This document shows, piece after piece, positions 12,692 to 25,399 of a DNA stretch of 64,000 nt. A model generated the notes under the pieces. It searched no databases. It saw nothing but the letters and a program-made list of their open reading frames with translations, and had not been told where the DNA came from. The stretch lies in assembly GCA_023105745.1 (NCBI GenBank), contig JALGQZ010000013.1, forward strand, positions 253,001 through 317,000. Reading direction: 5' to 3'. The position numbers were made by a program, and so were the translations under genes. This stretch comes from Austropuccinia psidii. Lineage: Eukaryota; Basidiomycota; Pucciniomycetes; Pucciniales; Sphaerophragmiaceae. The first letter of the stretch is position 1. Every line of letters starts with the position of its first letter.

Positions 12692-14957
12692 TTGTACAAG
12701 GCTGAGTCAAAGCTAAATACCCTAAGAAAATTAAGTTTTTCACTTCTTGAAAACACTGATATGTCACCTGTACACCTTAAGAAACTTGGAATCCCAAGGA
12801 ACCAGCCAGAGGACAGGGAAGGCTTGTACAGAACCAGAAGACCTGGAAGAGGAAACCTTGGACACAGTGGTGGATGGCAAGACACTGAGGGAAATCATAC
12901 CCACTCTGCCATTCACCTTCAAACTCAACAGAAACCTCAAACCAGAGGACTGGAAGGATATGAATCAAGTTCTTCAGCTCCACCAACTCCTCAAAGATCT
13001 TTTCCGGTAGAGCATTAAAAACAAGAGGTTTAACCTAGCATCACACTGTGAAGAACTTGAAGCAAGTTTCCAGAAGATATGTCTCAGAGATATACTTCAA
13101 AGACCTTATGGTAATCACCAAAGGATGGAATCCCGCCAGGAAGCTCAGACTCCTGGAGGACAGGGAAACCAGGATAAGGGAGAATCAAGCCACTATCCAA
13201 GCTATAGAAGAACAGCTGAACCAGAAAGGGCCTACTCTGATTCCTTCAGAATCACAAGGCGTAGGCCAACCCAGCTCTCCGGTGGCTTCAAAGCATTAAG
13301 GCACCAGCAGATAAGTGGACAAGAATCACCATTCTTCACAATACCAGGTATTTTCCAGGATAAGACAAGGATAAAAGTGAAAAAACAAGATGTCTTTCAA
13401 CCAAAGGCATAGAGAGTCAGACCAAATGATCCAGAAGCTGTTGGACTTGGTGAAAGAAGTATACAAGAGCCAGAAATAGTTGTAAATACTATTATAATCA
13501 GAAGCCCCATTAATAGAAATATTACCCCCACTCAGACTTAAAATAATGGTGTTACACCTTAGAGTAACTTAAAAAGTGATACACCGTGGTTAAAAATGTC
13601 CTAATTTGCAGTTCAAGCTCAAGAGCAACTTTATTACTTCAAGAGACTGAATGAAAGATTTCAAAAAAATGCAATCTTACAAGAGGCTAACATTAAATCC
13701 ATCCAAGAGAGCTGTGCTAAATTGAGCAAAAACTTTGAATAAACCAATAGAAGACTGAACCAAGTCTTTGAATAGCAACACTACTGAAAAAGGGAAAGGG
13801 ATTTTCTGGATCAGGACATCAAGAAATTGTTTAATGTCTACCAAAATATGAAGCCTCAACCACAAGGCCATGTTTTGGATGATCCATACCACCAAGAAGA
13901 CATCAAACCAGATGAGGTATTGGTGAATAAGGAAAGATCTCCATATCAATACCAATATGGAGATAATATGTCTTATGCTGAGAAGGAAGCATTGAAACAA
14001 CTTTCAGAAGCCTCAAGCTGGCCCAAATTATCTGGAAAAGTAGAATATGATTACATGGAGCTCATTGATTATATTGATCAACTCTTCATAGATGTACCAA
14101 GAATACCAGATTACTGGATTACTGCTAGATTAAATACAGAATTAAAAGGTCATTCCAGTATTTGGTACACAGAAATGAAAGAAATCCATACCAGAAGGAA
14201 TTGGCCATGGTGGAATAACCAAATTATCCAAAAGTACAGCAATGGTACTTGGATATGGCAAAAGAACATGTCATTTGAAAATGACAGATACTCTGTGGAA
14301 AAATATCCATATGAGTGGTGTCTTAGACAGTCTAAAAGACTTAAAGCCATTGATCCTCAAATGAAAATCCATATGAGGATAAACAAACTCCTAACACAAA
14401 TGCGAGGATAACTAGAGCATACAGTAAAATGCAGATGAAACCAAAGTTGCACTCTGGATGACATTGCAAAAACCTTACAAGATGTAAGTAAAAGAAAAAA
14501 TATAGGGAAATATTCCCCATATAAAAGCAATGGTTTCAAAGAGAAACAACCTTTCAGGGTGGAATTCAAAGACAAACCCAAAAAAATGGCAGAAGTGACC
14601 AAGAAGAAAAATACTTGTCACAATTGTGGTTCAACAGATCACTATTCCAATAACTATCCAAAGGTAAAGAAGAAATTCTATGCCATTGAGAAAATCCCAG
14701 AGGAGGAATCCCCAACAAATGATTCTGAATCAGACTCTATGGATGATACCATCAGAGAACAATCTGATGAAGACCAAGACCCAAGAGAAGAATCTCTAGT
14801 GGAGTACCAAGAGGAAAAACAAATAGAAATTCAGGACATACATTTAGAGGCAGGCATGCCACAAGATACTGAAAATAAAAACTTGTGTAAACACACACAA
14901 GATTCACAAACATTCCTTGCTACACTAACTAAAGGAATGGAATATATATTCATGTGA
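12692..14957 (+). pseudogene. gag region of element B, with two overlapping open frames near its 5' end
   Basis: From 12692 to about 13460 two plus frames are open at once: a basic Ser/Arg/Gln-rich frame (12692-13018 then 13125-13412) and a second frame (12747-13010, 13048-13299, continuing with a few stops to about 13479). Both shift by one base between 13010 and 13050, consistent with a single indel. The capsid-like part follows at 13827-14411 (DDPYHQEDIKP, SWPKLSGKVEYDYMELIDYI, NGTWIWQKNMSFEND). The nucleocapsid follows at 14559-14957 with one zinc knuckle, CHNCGSTDHYSNNYP, where the final Cys is Tyr. The stop at 14955-14957 is followed by pol in the -1 frame, which looks like a mutation because I remember a continuous frame in relatives. 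Confidence 0.82.
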
Positions 14958-17900
14958 AAGCAACAAGGATGACTGTTTGTGTTAACAATGCTCAACACCC
15001 ATTGACAATTGAAAGTGGTGCACACTGCTCAATAGTGGCCAGAGAGTATATGGATAAACACTTCCCAAACTGGGAGAAAAAGCTCTTTCCAACCAAGGCA
15101 AAGAGCTGTAAGATCACATCAGGGAAGATGACATCCATTGGGAAAATTATCAAAGAGATAATTATAACTAATAGGAAAGGTAATATCAGACTCAACCCAG
15201 AGTTTGTTGTGCTTGAAGATTCCCACATGCAAGGATTCTTACTGGTAACAGATGAGCAGAGGATGTATGGAATTGATGTTTACAATAGTAAGAACAGGCA
15301 CATCACCATAGGTACAAACAAGGGAAAGAAATTTCCACTTGACATATACCAGATGTCTACCCAAGACCCTGTTGAAGAATTTCTGAATGAATTCAGAGAG
15401 GGCCAATTCAGTACCAGCCTTTCCAGTAAACAAAAGCTTAGTTTACTGAAAATGCTGAGGAAAAAAAGACCAGCATTTGCCATTGGTGAAGAGCCTTTGG
15501 GAAAAGTCAGAGGCCATGATATAGAATTATATCTAGATGTGGAAAGACTCTATCCACCCATTCTGAGAAGACCTCCATATCCAGCAAGCCCAGAAACTAG
15601 GAAAGAAATTGAAAAACACATCAATAAAATCCTAGGAATGGATGTCATCAGGAAGACAGGACACAATGAAATAGTGGAAATTACCACTCCTGTCCTTATA
15701 ACCTGGAATGATGGAAAATCTAGCTTGTGTGGGGACTTCAGAGCCCTGAAGAACTACACAAAATCTGATAGGTACCCTATACCAAGGATACCTCATGCCC
15801 TAGACAAACTGGAAAAAGCCAAATATATAACCAAGATGGATTGTATGAACAGCTTTCATCAGAATGGAGTTAAACCAAACTCCATGAAGCTACTAAGAAT
15901 CATATTCCATATAGGTATATATGAGTACACCTGTGAGCCTTAGAGGTATTTTTATATACCCAAAAGACCACAAATGATAAATTAAAATACTAATATAAAT
16001 AAAATAAATTTATTTATATTATAAAAATGAAAATTTAAATATAAATACAAATTTATATTTAAAAATCAAAATTCAATTATAATTTAAAAATAAAATTACA
16101 ATAAAATTCAAAATTATGAAAATTCATTTTTACTTGTAAAAATTAAGTAAAAATTAATATAAAATATGTTATAGCTTTTTATCCAATAAATTAACATATA
16201 AAATTTATTTCAACATTGGATTCCTTATAAAAAATTAGGTGGGGTCACCTCTGAGTGAAAATTTTGTAACTCAACTCTAAATAAGCTTAAATTAAGTTTT
16301 CAGTATTTTCAATAAAAAAATTTAAAATCCTCAAAACTTTAATTTAATTCATACCACATGTGGTGTTAACCATCAATTTTTGTGTTAAAATTGAGGTGTT
16401 GTGTTTAGTTTAGAAGTTATGAGGAATTGAAGTATTTTCAATTGGATTCAATTGAAATGTCAAAATGTGCGTGTGTATTACATAAGTGAGCTTTGAGTTA
16501 CATATGAGGTATCAATTATTACTGTATTGTACTGTACAATTCAATTGAATTACATATGTAAATTACAAGTATAATACATGATGAGGAATTAAAGGAAAAA
16601 ATAAATTGGGGGGAAAAGGAATTCTAGCTCTAAGGGGGAGCCATACCCCCAAAATCCTTTCTGACAGGTGTGGGATGTCAAAATTCATGCAAAAGTTCAT
16701 CACTTTTGGCCTGGAATTGAGTCACAGGGTCTGTGCCTCAATTGATGATGAGGTTTTGATACCAACCAGGGTAGTTTTAGCTGCTTCCAAGAAGGTAAAA
16801 CTACCCTTAAGTTAAAACAATGTCAGTAAAAACAGTTTTAACTGGTTTCTACGCCTCTTACATACATTCTGACGTGTTTTTAAGGCTCTAGACCAGGTAT
16901 TGCTATAGTAATGGCTGATTTAAGGGTCTAAAATGGCTTAAACCATCCCTTTTTTGGTCTAAACCAGGGTTCAGTGATTCCATAATTGGCTTTTCTGTTG
17001 TAAGACTGTTTTTCACTACTGACAAGAGTAAATTTTACTTTTGCTCTGAACCACCCCAAAAGGGAATTAAAGAATCTTTCATCACTGTTAGCTTTGTCAC
17101 TTTTTTTCCAAATTCACTCTGGTTACTTTTGGGTGTGTTTTATCTTTAAATATATTTTTTAAAGACTTTGCTCTTTAATTAATTGGTTGCAGCTCTTTCC
17201 TCAATTAATTCCAATTGAAATTGCACTTGAAGAAATTTCTTTTGTAGCCTTAAATATCTCTTGTAGAGTATTTTTGGATAAATTTTTATTGTTGGTAAAA
17301 CAATAAATCTTTATAATATTACTGTTTTATACTAATAGAGTTGAAAACAATGAAATTGGTGTGTTTTCTCTTGAAAATAATATTTCTTACTATTTTTAAT
17401 TGATTTTTACCTTATAAAAATTTTGAGGACAGGAAAAGTACTAGATTCTTAATCAAAGCTTCATATCCATGCCTTACAACACCAGGATGCCATTTGGCAT
17501 CAAAAATGCACCAGCCCACTTCCAAATGATGATGGGAACAATATTCCAAGAAGAAATATTAGAAGGCTAGATGGTAGTATCTATTGATGACATAATTATA
17601 TACACAAAGACATGGGAAGACCATGCGCAATCCATAGACAGAGTACTATGTAAATGCACACCTATCAATCTGAAAATTTCACTTAAGAAGTGAAATTTTT
17701 GCCAAAACAATTACTGGCACTAGGAAATAAAGTCTCAGGCCTTAGTCTGGTCATAGACCAAAATAAAGTAGCATCAGTACTGCAAAAGCCAGTACCAAAG
17801 AACATCAAAGAGATGCATTCTTTTCTTGGGTTTGCTAGCTACTACAGAAACCACATAAAACATTTTTCTCACATGACTAGTAATCTATACAAGTTATGTT

Positions 17901-20118
17901 CAAAAGATGTAGTTTTTGAAATTATTAAGGAAGGGAGAGATGCATATGAGAGGATCAAACATGAAACCACTAATGCACCTGTCCTGATACTACCTGACTT
18001 TTAATTACGATTAAAGCTGTACATAGATGCAGCTTGCAGTCAAGGATATGGAGCTTACCTACACCAAAGACAAATTGTAGATGGTGAACCAAGGGAAGGG
18101 CAAATATGATATATCTCCAGGAGAAGGAAAGATTAAGAATCCAGGTATGGAGCAACCCAGACTGAATACTTATACCTAGTCTGGGCCCTAGAGAAACTCC
18201 ATTATTATCTGGAGGGTGCAGTCTTTGAAGTCTACACAGACTGAACAGAACTCAAATCTTTACTGAAGATGAAGACTACTAATAGACACATGTTGAGGTG
18301 GCAAATAGCCATCCAAGAGTATAGAGGTAAAATTAACATCATATACAAAGAAGGAAAAAGCCATACAAATGCAGATGGCCTCAGCAGATGGTCACTGGAT
18401 AATTTCAAAAGCAACCCAGCTTATAGCTTTGAAGTAGCAGCAAATATTCCTATCCATTTAATAGAAATAGGCAGGAGAAAAAACTTCAGATCTTATGAAT
18501 GGGAACAAGAAAGTGGTACCCCAGATAATGAAGACACTGAATCAGAAGGAAAAGAATCTCCCATATTGGGGATAGGTTCCTTGGAATTACACAATGAGCT
18601 CTTCAGCGCAGTAATGAAGACTTATGCCAAACACAAACAGTGTGGCAAATTGCTACAAATCCTTCAACAGAAATACAGGAACCCAGAACTGGAATCCCAG
18701 TTAGAGGAACCCTGGTTAAGGTACTATAAGGACAACAAGTTTTCACTTATAAATGGACTGATCTATCACATAGAGAAGCACACAGGTTCCCTCACAGTGT
18801 TAGACAAGGACCACATATCCCTTATCCTGAAAGAATGTCATGACTGCACCTATATGAGAAACATGAGTGAATACAGGACCAGAGAGAGGGCAGCAAGCAC
18901 AACTTGGTGGCTTAAATGGGAACAAGAGTTGAGTGAATATACCAAAACTTGTAAAAGATGCCAAAAAGGCAAACAGGAAACATGAGGAGAGGTATGGGCT
19001 ACTTCAACACATAGAAGAACCCAAACACCTATGGGAAACCACAAAAATGGACTGGGTCACAGGACTTGCCCCAGGAGGCAGAGAAAACTTCAATGCTTGC
19101 CTGATGATAGTTGACAGGTTTAGTAAAAGACTAAGGTGCCTACCATGTCACAGGGAGGACACAGAAATTAATACAGCCTTGTTACTTTGGAATAACATCA
19201 TATCCACATGTGGAGTCCCTAAAATTATCATCAGTGATAGGGACCCAAAGTTCACATCAGAATTTTAGACCAACCTGTATGACATGCTTGGAGCAAAACT
19301 TGCATTTTCTACAGCTTACCATCCACAGACAGATGGATTAGCTGAAAGGATTATCCAAAAAATAGAGGAAATCATTATAAGATTCTGTGCATATGGAATG
19401 AAATACAAGGACCATGAGGGATATAACCATGACTGGGTTACCCTTCTACCAGCAGTCTAACTGGCTTACAACACAAGCCAGAATTCTAACACAGGAAAAT
19501 CAACCTCACAGGTAGAAAAAGGGAGGAACCCCTATTTCCTGTGGATCACCTGAACAAACATTTTCTGACTATCCACCCAACAGAAAAAGACTTCCATGAT
19601 ATGTGGAAGAAGGCTTGTGATACAGCTGCTAAATGCATAGCTGAGGCAAAAGAATATAAAAAACAGAGGGGGGACAAATCACACATGGAGCCAGAATTTA
19701 AAGAAGGGAACCAGGCGCTAGTGTCTACACTCAGCTTCAAAAATATTGAGGGACCAAAGAAGATGAGAGATTCATTTGTAGGGCCCTTCAATATCATTAA
19801 ACTAATAGGGAGAAATGAAGTGGAGGTCAAACTCACAGAGGGGTTTTCTAGGAAACACCCAGTATTCCCAGTGAGTTTGGTTTAGCCATACTTCTAAAAA
19901 GAGGAGGACACATTCCCCTCCAGGAGGAAGAAATTCACCCCACTAGACATAGTGGAGGTGAAGGACTCCCCTGGCCCTGTGAAGAAAGTCATCAAGGCCA
20001 GAAAGATTAGGCTGAATGGTAAAGACCAGAGACGATACTTGGTCAGATTGAAAATCAGACAGCAGACAAAGACAAATGGTTGGCAGAATATTCCATACCA
20101 GATGGAGACCTTCATCTA
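14954..20118 (+). pseudogene. pol of element B: protease, RT, RNase H, integrase, degenerate chromodomain-like tail
   Basis: Protease has IESGAHCSIV, where Glu replaces the catalytic Asp of the usual DSG. RT begins normally (CGDFRALKNY, KAKYITKMDCMNSFHQNGV) and is cut after GIYEYT by the C solo LTR, resuming at about 17480 with RMPFGIKNAPAHFQ. Its active site is SIDDIIIY (usual YIDD). RNase H and the NADGLSRW linker follow. Integrase shows [17 protein letters not shown] and [12 protein letters not shown], giving the D, D and E positions. A GPF-IIKLIG-NEVEVKL tail and a decayed ARKIRLNGKDQRRYLV chromodomain-like segment end near 20118. Stops fall in RT, RNase H and integrase. Confidence 0.9.
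15932..17478 (+). mobile_element. Solo LTR, family C, inside B reverse transcriptase
   Basis: 1547 bp, TGTGAGCCTTAGAGG to CATGCCTTACA, with target duplication ACACC at 15927-15931 and 17479-17483. It interrupts the RT codons between the EYT and RMPFG motifs. It matches, in inverse orientation, the insertion at 50111-51951 over most of its length. It is AT-rich at both ends with a GC-richer centre containing a short non-conserved ORF at 16606-16815. Confidence 0.9.
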
Positions 20119-20187
20119 AGGGAATTCAGGACCTCTAGGAGGACTGAGAAGTCTCATCAATGATGAGCCTTTTTTGGAGGGAGGGTA

Positions 20188-21596
20188 TGTCAGCCTGTGA
20201 CTCAAAACCGGAGCACAACCATGACAGCCAAATACCATAAACCAATGGTAAAGCTAAGATATCACCAAAATATGGAGCCGAGCCAAATTAGCTCAAAAGG
20301 TATCAAAAGAAAGAGGAAACCCACCAGTCTCCAAATATACAAGTCCCATCATAATATGACAAGGAATAACAAAGATATTGCTGAGCATAAACCTTATTTT
20401 TTACCTGTCATCTAAAGCCCAGAGGAAGAGAAATAACCCAATCAAATGGGTATTTGAATTTAAGCTCTAAGTAAGGGCTATCAAATGTTACTAGCATATG
20501 AATTACAGGAGTTATGGCCAAAATAAAGTCAAATAAGGGTGAATAAAATATTCACCTCTCATCTAACTTCTACAGTTTTAGTGTGAGATACTTAAAGTGA
20601 GGTCTTTTTGGAAAGGAAAAAGTCAGGGCTATCTGATGGGGCCATCCATTTTCCCATATCTCATTCATAACAAAAGGTATGGGGAAAACAAGTCCCATAT
20701 AGATATTGATAAATTTCTATATCTGAACAACAAATGTTGTACATGGCGTAGCTTTTCCATATTTAATTGTACCCATACCAAATGTGGTACCATTGTGTAT
20801 ATCTCATCCAGGGATACAAAATTAACCAACTTTGAGCTTGATATCTCAAACACTTACAGGGTTATGGCATTTTTAAGGTCAGAATCCCACAGCTAGACCA
20901 ATACAGCCTTACTGTGGGATAATATCTCACAAATATGATTATGAGGTGTCAAATAGACCAAGAGGAATGTTTATACTTAGATAACTCATAGTTTAGTTAA
21001 TACTGGGGTCCCATACAGGTTCTGTACAGCATTCTACACATCATACACATCAGAAGAGGGCTGTGTAGTCCCCAGATGTAAATTTTCACCCTGTATTGGT
21101 GAAAACTGCCCAGATGTGGTTTCAAAACCACATCTGAGCCCAAAAAAGTGTATAAAAACTTTTTGGAAACCACAAGCCAGTACTCTGAAGTTGAAAACTC
21201 TTCACTTCCTCCATGTGGATAGTCTAGAGGACTATTCCACCCCATTTTAGGATAAAAAGAGGCCTTTTCTCCACCAGAAAATGTTTTCCTAATCCTTTTC
21301 TTAAATTCCTATGTAGTAAAACTGTAAAAAACAGTTATACCCTTGGAAAACAAGTCAGGTATACCTTAATTCTTAGTATTTTAGTTCTTATTATAGTAAA
21401 TCAAATGGTAAGACTGCACCCAGGGCTTTCAAAAGCACTCACCAGCGTTATTTCTGGATAGTAAAGCCCTTAACACTTCATCTTTAAGCCATTATTATCA
21501 TCCTCACACCTTTTTTAAAGTGATTTAATTGTGTCACAGTCATAGTTAAAGCTGGAAATAGTATTTATATAACTTCATCATAGACTCAGCCGCACA
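20188..21596 (+). repeat. 3' LTR of element B
   Basis: 1409 bp beginning TGTCAGCCTGTGACTC, immediately after the purine tract, and ending CAGCCGCACA, where the 5' LTR has CAGCCTGACA. Followed directly by the GGAAG duplication. Confidence 0.92.
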
Positions 21597-21601
21597 GGAA
21601 G

Positions 21602-23089
21602 GCTTGGTTTCCATATTGATTGGCGGTGGAGGTTGAGTTTCTTCTGAGATTGGATTGATTGAGCCCAAAGGTATTGCTTATTTACTGGAGTAAATAAGTA
21701 AGAAACTAGCAATAGTGACAAAAAAAGAAAGTAAAGTTTTTTTAATGGTGATACAAAAGAGCTTGTGGTTGGAGAACAAAAAAGGTATCCAGTAATCAGA
21801 TAGTTGTCCCAGGGAGATTAATATACCTGGTGTTTCCTTAAAGTACAGTACATTCGCGAATTTGAGTATTTTTTGGGGTGTATTCAAGCAGATTGTTCTA
21901 ATTACCTCTACATTAAAGAATTTTCAAGATGAAACAGAAAGTGAAATATTAGTAGGTGAGAGATGAGTGAATAGGAAGATTTTGCCTACAACTGAGTGTG
22001 TAGCGCCTGTGTCCAGTAGAGCTTCTCCATCTTCTAAAGCAAGCACCACACCTATACTCAAAATGGATGAGTTATTTTCCCGTTTAAAGTGGATTTCCTT
22101 GGCTCCATATTTGCCTGGGAAGTTGGGAGACCAATGACCAACACTGCAACAGTAGAAACAAGGATTTCTCATTGGGAGCCATTTCTTCTTCCAATCTGGT
22201 TATTTCTTGTGAATGGATTGTGCTGTTATAAGAAGCCACAGGCTGTTTATCTGTGGTTGGCTGCTTGATAAACGGGATCAGTCGTTTTAATGACCATTAT
22301 CATGATTCTCTCCTTTCAAGGCCAAACTTTTCAGAACAGATGAGGGTTCAGGCATATATTTCAATTGTATTTTATTGGCTATTCCAAGGACATAATTTGC
22401 ACAGATGTCAAGGGAAGGATTACTGGCCTTTTGTGTGGCAAGGTCCATAGTTATTTTCTCTTTCAGCTGAGGGGCTGAGAAGAAAAAGAACAGTGGAAGG
22501 ATAATTTGAGTGGTGAGGGGACCAATTTGAGATTGATGCCTATGATCTGTAGGTGGTGTTGTTAGATGATCCATATATATATATAAAGAAGAATCAAGGG
22601 CTGTTTGAACATGGATGGATTGATTGACAAGATCCGTCTATTGATCCGTCAGAACAAGAATTTGGGTGGCTTGCTGAGTTATTGCAGAACAGGAAAATTT
22701 GTTGAATATCTTCTATAATGCTTGGTAGACAGTCCAAGAATTGGGCATGTATATCTGAGAAGTGATATATTAAAAAAGGGCTTGGTCAAAACTATTCTGA
22801 ATGAATTAAAGTGCCACAAGGTTACTCCTATAATTGGTGTCACAATAAGGGATATTGAAGTAGTCAGGGTCATTGAAAAAGTAGCTTGTACAGGTTTTGG
22901 TCATTGCTTTTGACCATGTGTTGAAATTGGAGCCATCTAGGAGACTCAAGGCTGGATCATTTCAGCGATGAGGAAGTAGCTATTTAATATTTCTGCTTGG
23001 CATTTGGCTTGAGAAACAGAGTTGTCATTGGAAATTTTAAGGGTGGATATATCAATGGGGGATACATCATTTTTGTTGGAGGATGACAT
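21602..23089 (-). pseudogene. Copia gag, zinc knuckle and protease
   Basis: A plausible start ATG at 23087-23089 opens MSSSNKNDVSPIDISTLK, a typical short polar gag start, but the frame is broken many times after it. A zinc knuckle, CFYCCSVGHWSPNF, has lost its last Cys (Phe). The protease motif EALLDTGATHSVVG is well kept. Downstream the frame decays until the B element boundary. The position next to the 5' LTR and upstream of integrase fits copia. Confidence 0.82.
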
Positions 23090-23267
23090 TATTTCTGGCT
23101 GGGGGACAAAAAATCATGAAAAAGGCTTCCCAGATCAAGTGGTAGATTTTTCCACAGTGACAATGTAATATTGTGTATATTAGATATGCGACAGAGATAA
23201 TGTGGATAAGAAAGTGATAATTATATAGATTATAAGTTTAATTGGTAGCAGGAAGCCCATAACCTAT

Positions 23268-23636
23268 TGTTTCAAATTAGTCTTTTATAGTGTATCTGAG
23301 TGGATTATGGAATATTGGAGAATTAGTGAAACTCTAATTAATTAATTAATTACAATAAACTATCTTTTATGACTAGGAAAATAACTTCTATCAGAGAAAT
23401 GATTTTCGATTACTTATAGATGTTTTCATCTCCCCTATTAGTTATTGAGATTGCATACCTGATAGAAAAATAAAAAATAATAAAATGCGTTAGTCAAAAA
23501 AGATAATTAAAAGAATGATCTCCCATGGGAAAGAGATCCTGTATATTGTGAGTTTGGGTTTAAATCCTTTTGAAAAGTTTTTGTGTATCATCCACTTAGG
23601 TTTTGAGTATTGTATTTGTGATTGTTCTGGAATACT
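23268..23636 (-). repeat. 5' LTR of the copia element, truncated at its outer end
   Basis: Matches the LTR at 5461-5838, including the repeated TTAATTAATTAATTAC stretch, but the outermost roughly 15-20 bp are missing or replaced. Just inside, in element orientation, is ATAGGTTATGGGCTTC, a copia-like primer-binding site. Confidence 0.84.
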
Positions 23637-25399
23637 CCCCAAGTTTTTTTGTCCCACTTTTCTCCCCCTTTTTTCATTCTGCCTTTTAATTATCATTTTT
23701 CAAACCTCATTGCACCTCACCTTGAAAACCTCAATTATTGTACCATTTGTAAAAATATTTTTCTCTTTGAAACAAAGAATCATTTTGTTTATCAATTTTA
23801 GTTATCATACTTGCACCACCATCATTGTTTTCTGCCATCTGGAAATAAAAAAAGTAATAATTATTCTTCATTGGATGGAGCTAGAACCACCTTAATCACC
23901 TTCATCAACACCCACCAGCAATGCTGACTATTCTTCTAAAGTCTATGAAGCCAAACTATCCCAATCAAGCAAACACTCTTGTGTATGGAAAGACTTTTCA
24001 GATCTTGATGGCCAATATATGCAATTCCAAGTCAATAATTGTGGAGGTGCTTGCTAAAATAAGGAACTTAAAAATGATTTCACAGGAAGAACCAAAGGGA
24101 TGATTCAACACTTGAAGATTGTGAAATTCCTGAAAAATTTCAACAATAATCATCCCAAACTTGAATCACAAATTATTCTCAATGAATTTTTTAAGCGGCG
24201 GGAAAATAAAAAGGTAAGCCATTTTTTTATTGGTTTCTTATATCTGCTTAGCTTAAAATATGCATTCTCCTAAATTTCTGAAGCCTGAACTGGTATATTT
24301 CATTTGTTCAAATGACCTCCCACTCTCTGTATCCAAATATGAATTGCTTTTCAATCTCCTGGAGCTCTGTAGACCGGAAATATTAAACATATTGGTTTTC
24401 CAAATGCACTGACATTGGATTTAGAATTTTTATTTCTTTTATTCATCAGAGAATAATATTTAAGATCCTCACTGAAAGTGACAAAATGGTTCCATTTACA
24501 ACTGATACTTGGACAAGCCCCAATAATGTGGCTCTTATTGGAGTCACAGTTTATTACTTGGATAAAGAATTCCAAATGACATCTCTCCTTCTAGGATTGA
24601 ATTAAACAAAAAGTTTTTTTATTTTTTTTCTTCTATTTTTGATTGGTGCTAACTTTGCTATTAATATGATTGCAGGTGATCATTTGAGCCAATCCCTAGC
24701 AAACTCATTTATGGAAATCATCTGTTAATATGTTTCTAATGAGATTACTGGTGGACTGATGACTGAAAATACATCAGTCAATAATTGGATGGTGCAAGTT
24801 CTTGAAGAAACAATGGATGATTTTTCTGAAAAGAAAAAGGCCATTGGATTTAGGGCACATATAATACACCTGGCTGCATATGAAGGACTCAAAGCCCTTG
24901 GTGATTATAGGGCTCCGATGCCAACTCAGGAAGAACCTGAAGATGACAACCCAATGTTGATAGAAAACATTGTCAATTGTCCTGATGGTTCTTATCTAAA
25001 TTAAAACATAATAATAACAAAAATATGATGTTTGGCCCCCTTCCTGAAGCATAGTTCCCAAAAGAGAGAAAAGCTTAGTACACTGGTGAACTTAATTTAC
25101 AATTAAAAAAGCCCCAAAAGTGCAACAACACTTCTATCCCATGTTTGCAAAAGGTGGAGATCCACTTAAAAAATGATTCAACAAGGAATAAGCCTAAAGG
25201 AATCTTACAATGAATTCTGAAGACCAAAAAACATGCATTCTTATTTCCTCTGCACTTGAATTTGTGAAAATTTAAAGGTAATGGTAGAATTTATCAAATT
25301 TCCATATGAGGGAACCATGATTATTTGTGGGTCTGATTATCCAACAATAAATCAAGCACTGCCACTTTGTATATTTCTTATTAAAAAGATAAATAAGGT

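Larger units (their letters stand above)
10360..21596 (+). mobile_element. Complete Ty3/gypsy element, family B, degraded coding
   Basis: Two LTRs (10360-11795 and 20188-21596) flank gag and pol, and the whole is bounded by GGAAG at 10355-10359 and 21597-21601. It sits in the copia between integrase and protease. Its own RT is interrupted by a C solo LTR at 15932-17478. The purine tract TTGGAGGGAGGG precedes the 3' LTR. Multiple stops and a substituted protease motif show it is inactive. I recall this gag-pol family as abundant in A. psidii. Confidence 0.92.
5461..23636 (-). mobile_element. Ty1/copia retrotransposon, decayed, interrupted by two large insertions
   Basis: On the minus strand the order is 5' LTR (23268-23636), gag with zinc knuckle and protease (23089-21602), integrase (10354-9678), reverse transcriptase and RNase H (7663-5839), 3' LTR (5461-5838). 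Integrase before RT is the copia order. The coding path breaks at a 2.0-kb C solo LTR (7669-9672, duplication CCAAA) and at the 11.2-kb B element (10360-21596, duplication GGAAG); removing both restores continuity. The outer target duplication is not recoverable because the right LTR end is truncated. Confidence 0.88.

Noticed and set aside
12396..12885. Minus-strand ORFs in the B leader and gag start
   Set aside because: Antisense to gag-like frames that I recognise; no motif or start context supports them.
15932..17478. Intron or ribozyme in the RT gene
   Set aside because: Ends are TG and CA with a 5-bp duplication, and the same sequence is inserted elsewhere. I saw no hammerhead core.
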